DNA of 64,000 nt, from the NCBI RefSeq assembly GCF_025562715.2, contig NZ_JAPFCC010000001.1, forward strand, positions 186,001-250,000, read 5' to 3'. The notes beneath the pieces were generated by a model that saw nothing but the letters and a program-made list of their open reading frames with translations, searched no databases and was not told the DNA's origin. Position 1 is the first letter of the stretch; each line of letters opens with the position of its first letter. This DNA is from Endozoicomonas gorgoniicola. GTDB taxonomy: Bacteria > Pseudomonadota > Gammaproteobacteria > Pseudomonadales > Endozoicomonadaceae. The translations under genes were made by a program, and so were the position numbers. This document shows, piece by piece, positions 62,977 through 64,000 of this stretch.

Positions 62977-63396
62977 TCATAAAAAGAAGCGCTGGGCCGC
63001 CAGGCAGATAGTCTCGCTACTGCCGGACTTTAATGCCTGCTTCAACGCCCAGGCCAGGCTCGAACGTTTGCGGACAATGCTGGCAGGTGTTGATGAGTCA
63101 GGCTCGAAAGGTATGAGTTGATTCAGGCGTAGAAAGGCTTTTTCAGAGAGTACTACCTGATCCAGCCCTTCAAGGCGAACCCGGTCCAGGTAACGAATAT
63201 AGCCTTCTGCCGCCAGCCACAACAGGGTGTCGAAGCAGGCCTGATGGCGGCGTGAAGGGATGCCGTATTCGTCGGTTTCAAAGCGACCGATGATATCGTC
63301 AATATAAACCGATGTCAGACGGGGGAAAGCTTCATACAGCTGCACCAGAATCCGGGTGCAGTCGTGGTAGAAGTCATCAATATGAATATCAGCCAT
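62977..63396 (-). CDS. conserved-looking protein of unknown function
   Basis: This 139-residue protein has no signal peptide and no motif I recognise. The sequence is globular (acidic start ADIHIDDFYHDCTRILVQLYE, winged-helix-like DTLLWLAAEGYIRYLDRV). It lies between htpX and alaA on the same strand. It may be a small regulator, but that is only suggested by the helical pattern. Confidence 0.7.
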   Translation of the reverse strand: MADIHIDDFYHDCTRILVQLYEAFPRLTSVYIDDIIGRFETDEYGIPSRRHQACFDTLLWLAAEGYIRYLDRVRLEGLDQVVLSEKAFLRLNQLIPFEPDSSTPASIVRKRSSLAWALKQALKSGSSETICLAAQRFFL

Positions 63397-63430
63397 GATC
63401 TCCCCGGTGCATCGGCAAGTTTGTCAGGAA

Positions 63431-64000
63431 TTATTGTTTATATCGACCCAGGAAACGTTCAAGCTTAGTGGCAACCGATTCAAGGTCTTCTACCCTGGGA
63501 AGAGTGATGATTCTGAGATGATCGGGGTTTGGCCAGTTAAAGGCGGTTCCCTGAACCAGCAGAATTTTTTCCTGTAGCAGCAGATCCAGAATCAGCTTTT
63601 CGTCGTCGTGTATCGGGTAAACCTTTGGGTCCAGTTTAGGGAAGACATACAGTGCGCCTTTGGGTTTGACGCAGGATACCCCGGGAATCTGGTCCAGCAG
63701 GCTGTAGATAGTATTACGCTGTTCCAGCAGTCTGCCTCCCGGAAGCAGCAGGTCATTAATGCTCTGATAGCCCCCCAGAGAGGTCTGGATAGCGTATTGT
63801 GCTGGCACATTCGAACACAAGCGCATGGAAGCCAGCATCTCCAGACCTTCAAGATAGTCCCGGGCCAGATGTTTTGGGCCACTGGCAATAAGCCAGCCTG
63901 CCCGGAAGCCTGCTGCACGATAAGACTTGGACAGGCCGTTAAATGATATACACAGCACATCATCTGCGATGGAGGCCATTGCTGTGTGTTCTGTTCCGTC
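63431..64000 (-). CDS. alaA: alanine aminotransferase AlaA, C-terminal part
   Basis: The frame runs off the window end, so the N-terminal half is missing. The visible part has the PLP lysine in SFNGLSKSYRAAGFRAGW, then LEMLASMRLCSNVPAQ, GALYVFPKLD and GTAFNWPNPDHLRI, all as in E. coli AlaA. It transfers an amino group from glutamate to pyruvate, making alanine. Confidence 0.93.
   Translation of the reverse strand, partial: DGTEHTAMASIADDVLCISFNGLSKSYRAAGFRAGWLIASGPKHLARDYLEGLEMLASMRLCSNVPAQYAIQTSLGGYQSINDLLLPGGRLLEQRNTIYSLLDQIPGVSCVKPKGALYVFPKLDPKVYPIHDDEKLILDLLLQEKILLVQGTAFNWPNPDHLRIITLPRVEDLESVATKLERFLGRYKQ

Overview
The window reads as chromosome of a gammaproteobacterium of moderate GC. 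EnvZ/OmpR, QueF, HtpX, AlaA, the rnd-ycgL-ycgN cluster, EbgR-type regulation and the enteric-like PTS proteins all fit that group. Secreted proteins with eukaryotic-type domains, many mobile elements and an unusual tRNA array together suggest a host-associated marine lineage such as Endozoicomonas (Oceanospirillales). That genus assignment is an inference from gene content; no ribosomal RNA is present.

Layout. 1-3500: an array of five intact tRNA-Gly(GCC), five tRNA-Glu(TTC) and one tRNA-Ala(GGC), interleaved with ten defective tRNA-Gly copies of two recurring designs, plus an SDR oxidoreductase. 3500-9330: two secreted unknown proteins, an N-acetylglucosamine kinase and two class II fructose-bisphosphate aldolases of different subtypes. 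10270-15700: ptsI, adhE, and a DsbB-like protein with its small membrane partner. 15900-19820: ompR/envZ, with an IS1182-type element inserted in codon 5 of ompR. 19900-29850: a GH63 glucosidase gene (ygjK) split by an ISL3-type element, ebgR, a GH2 beta-galactosidase and a damaged lacA-like acetyltransferase. 30000-37650: an amino acid permease, gene relics, a coiled-coil protein, ptsG, an orphan sugar-binding protein, nagE with a frameshift in a C6 tract, and ptsH. 38159-41149: a large secreted protein with a Cys4 motif, an F-box-like segment and WD40 repeats, flanked by two copies of a nagE-3'/ptsH segment. 42800-47400: gap, pyk, pfkA and crr. 47500-57900: a secreted unknown, cutC, a second ptsG, yfcH, yadGH, queF, a nitroreductase, ycgN, ycgL and rnd. 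57987-61721: a 1244-residue secreted protein with TPR-like helices and a C-terminal OTU-like cysteine protease signature. 61900-64000: htpX, an unknown gene and the C-terminal part of alaA.

Function. The window holds most of a PTS-driven glycolytic route: enzyme I, two HPr copies, one EIIA-Glc, two glucose EIICB, a GlcNAc EIICB, GlcNAc kinase, PfkA, two aldolases, GAPDH, pyruvate kinase and fermentative AdhE. Glycosidases (beta-galactosidase, broken YgjK) would feed it. Two secreted proteins point at host ubiquitin pathways: one resembles an SCF substrate receptor (F-box plus WD40), the other an OTU deubiquitinase. Mobile DNA is active here: two full insertion sequences with clear target duplications, two apparently identical 298-bp non-autonomous IS200/IS605-like elements, and one MITE sharing the ends of the IS1182-type element.
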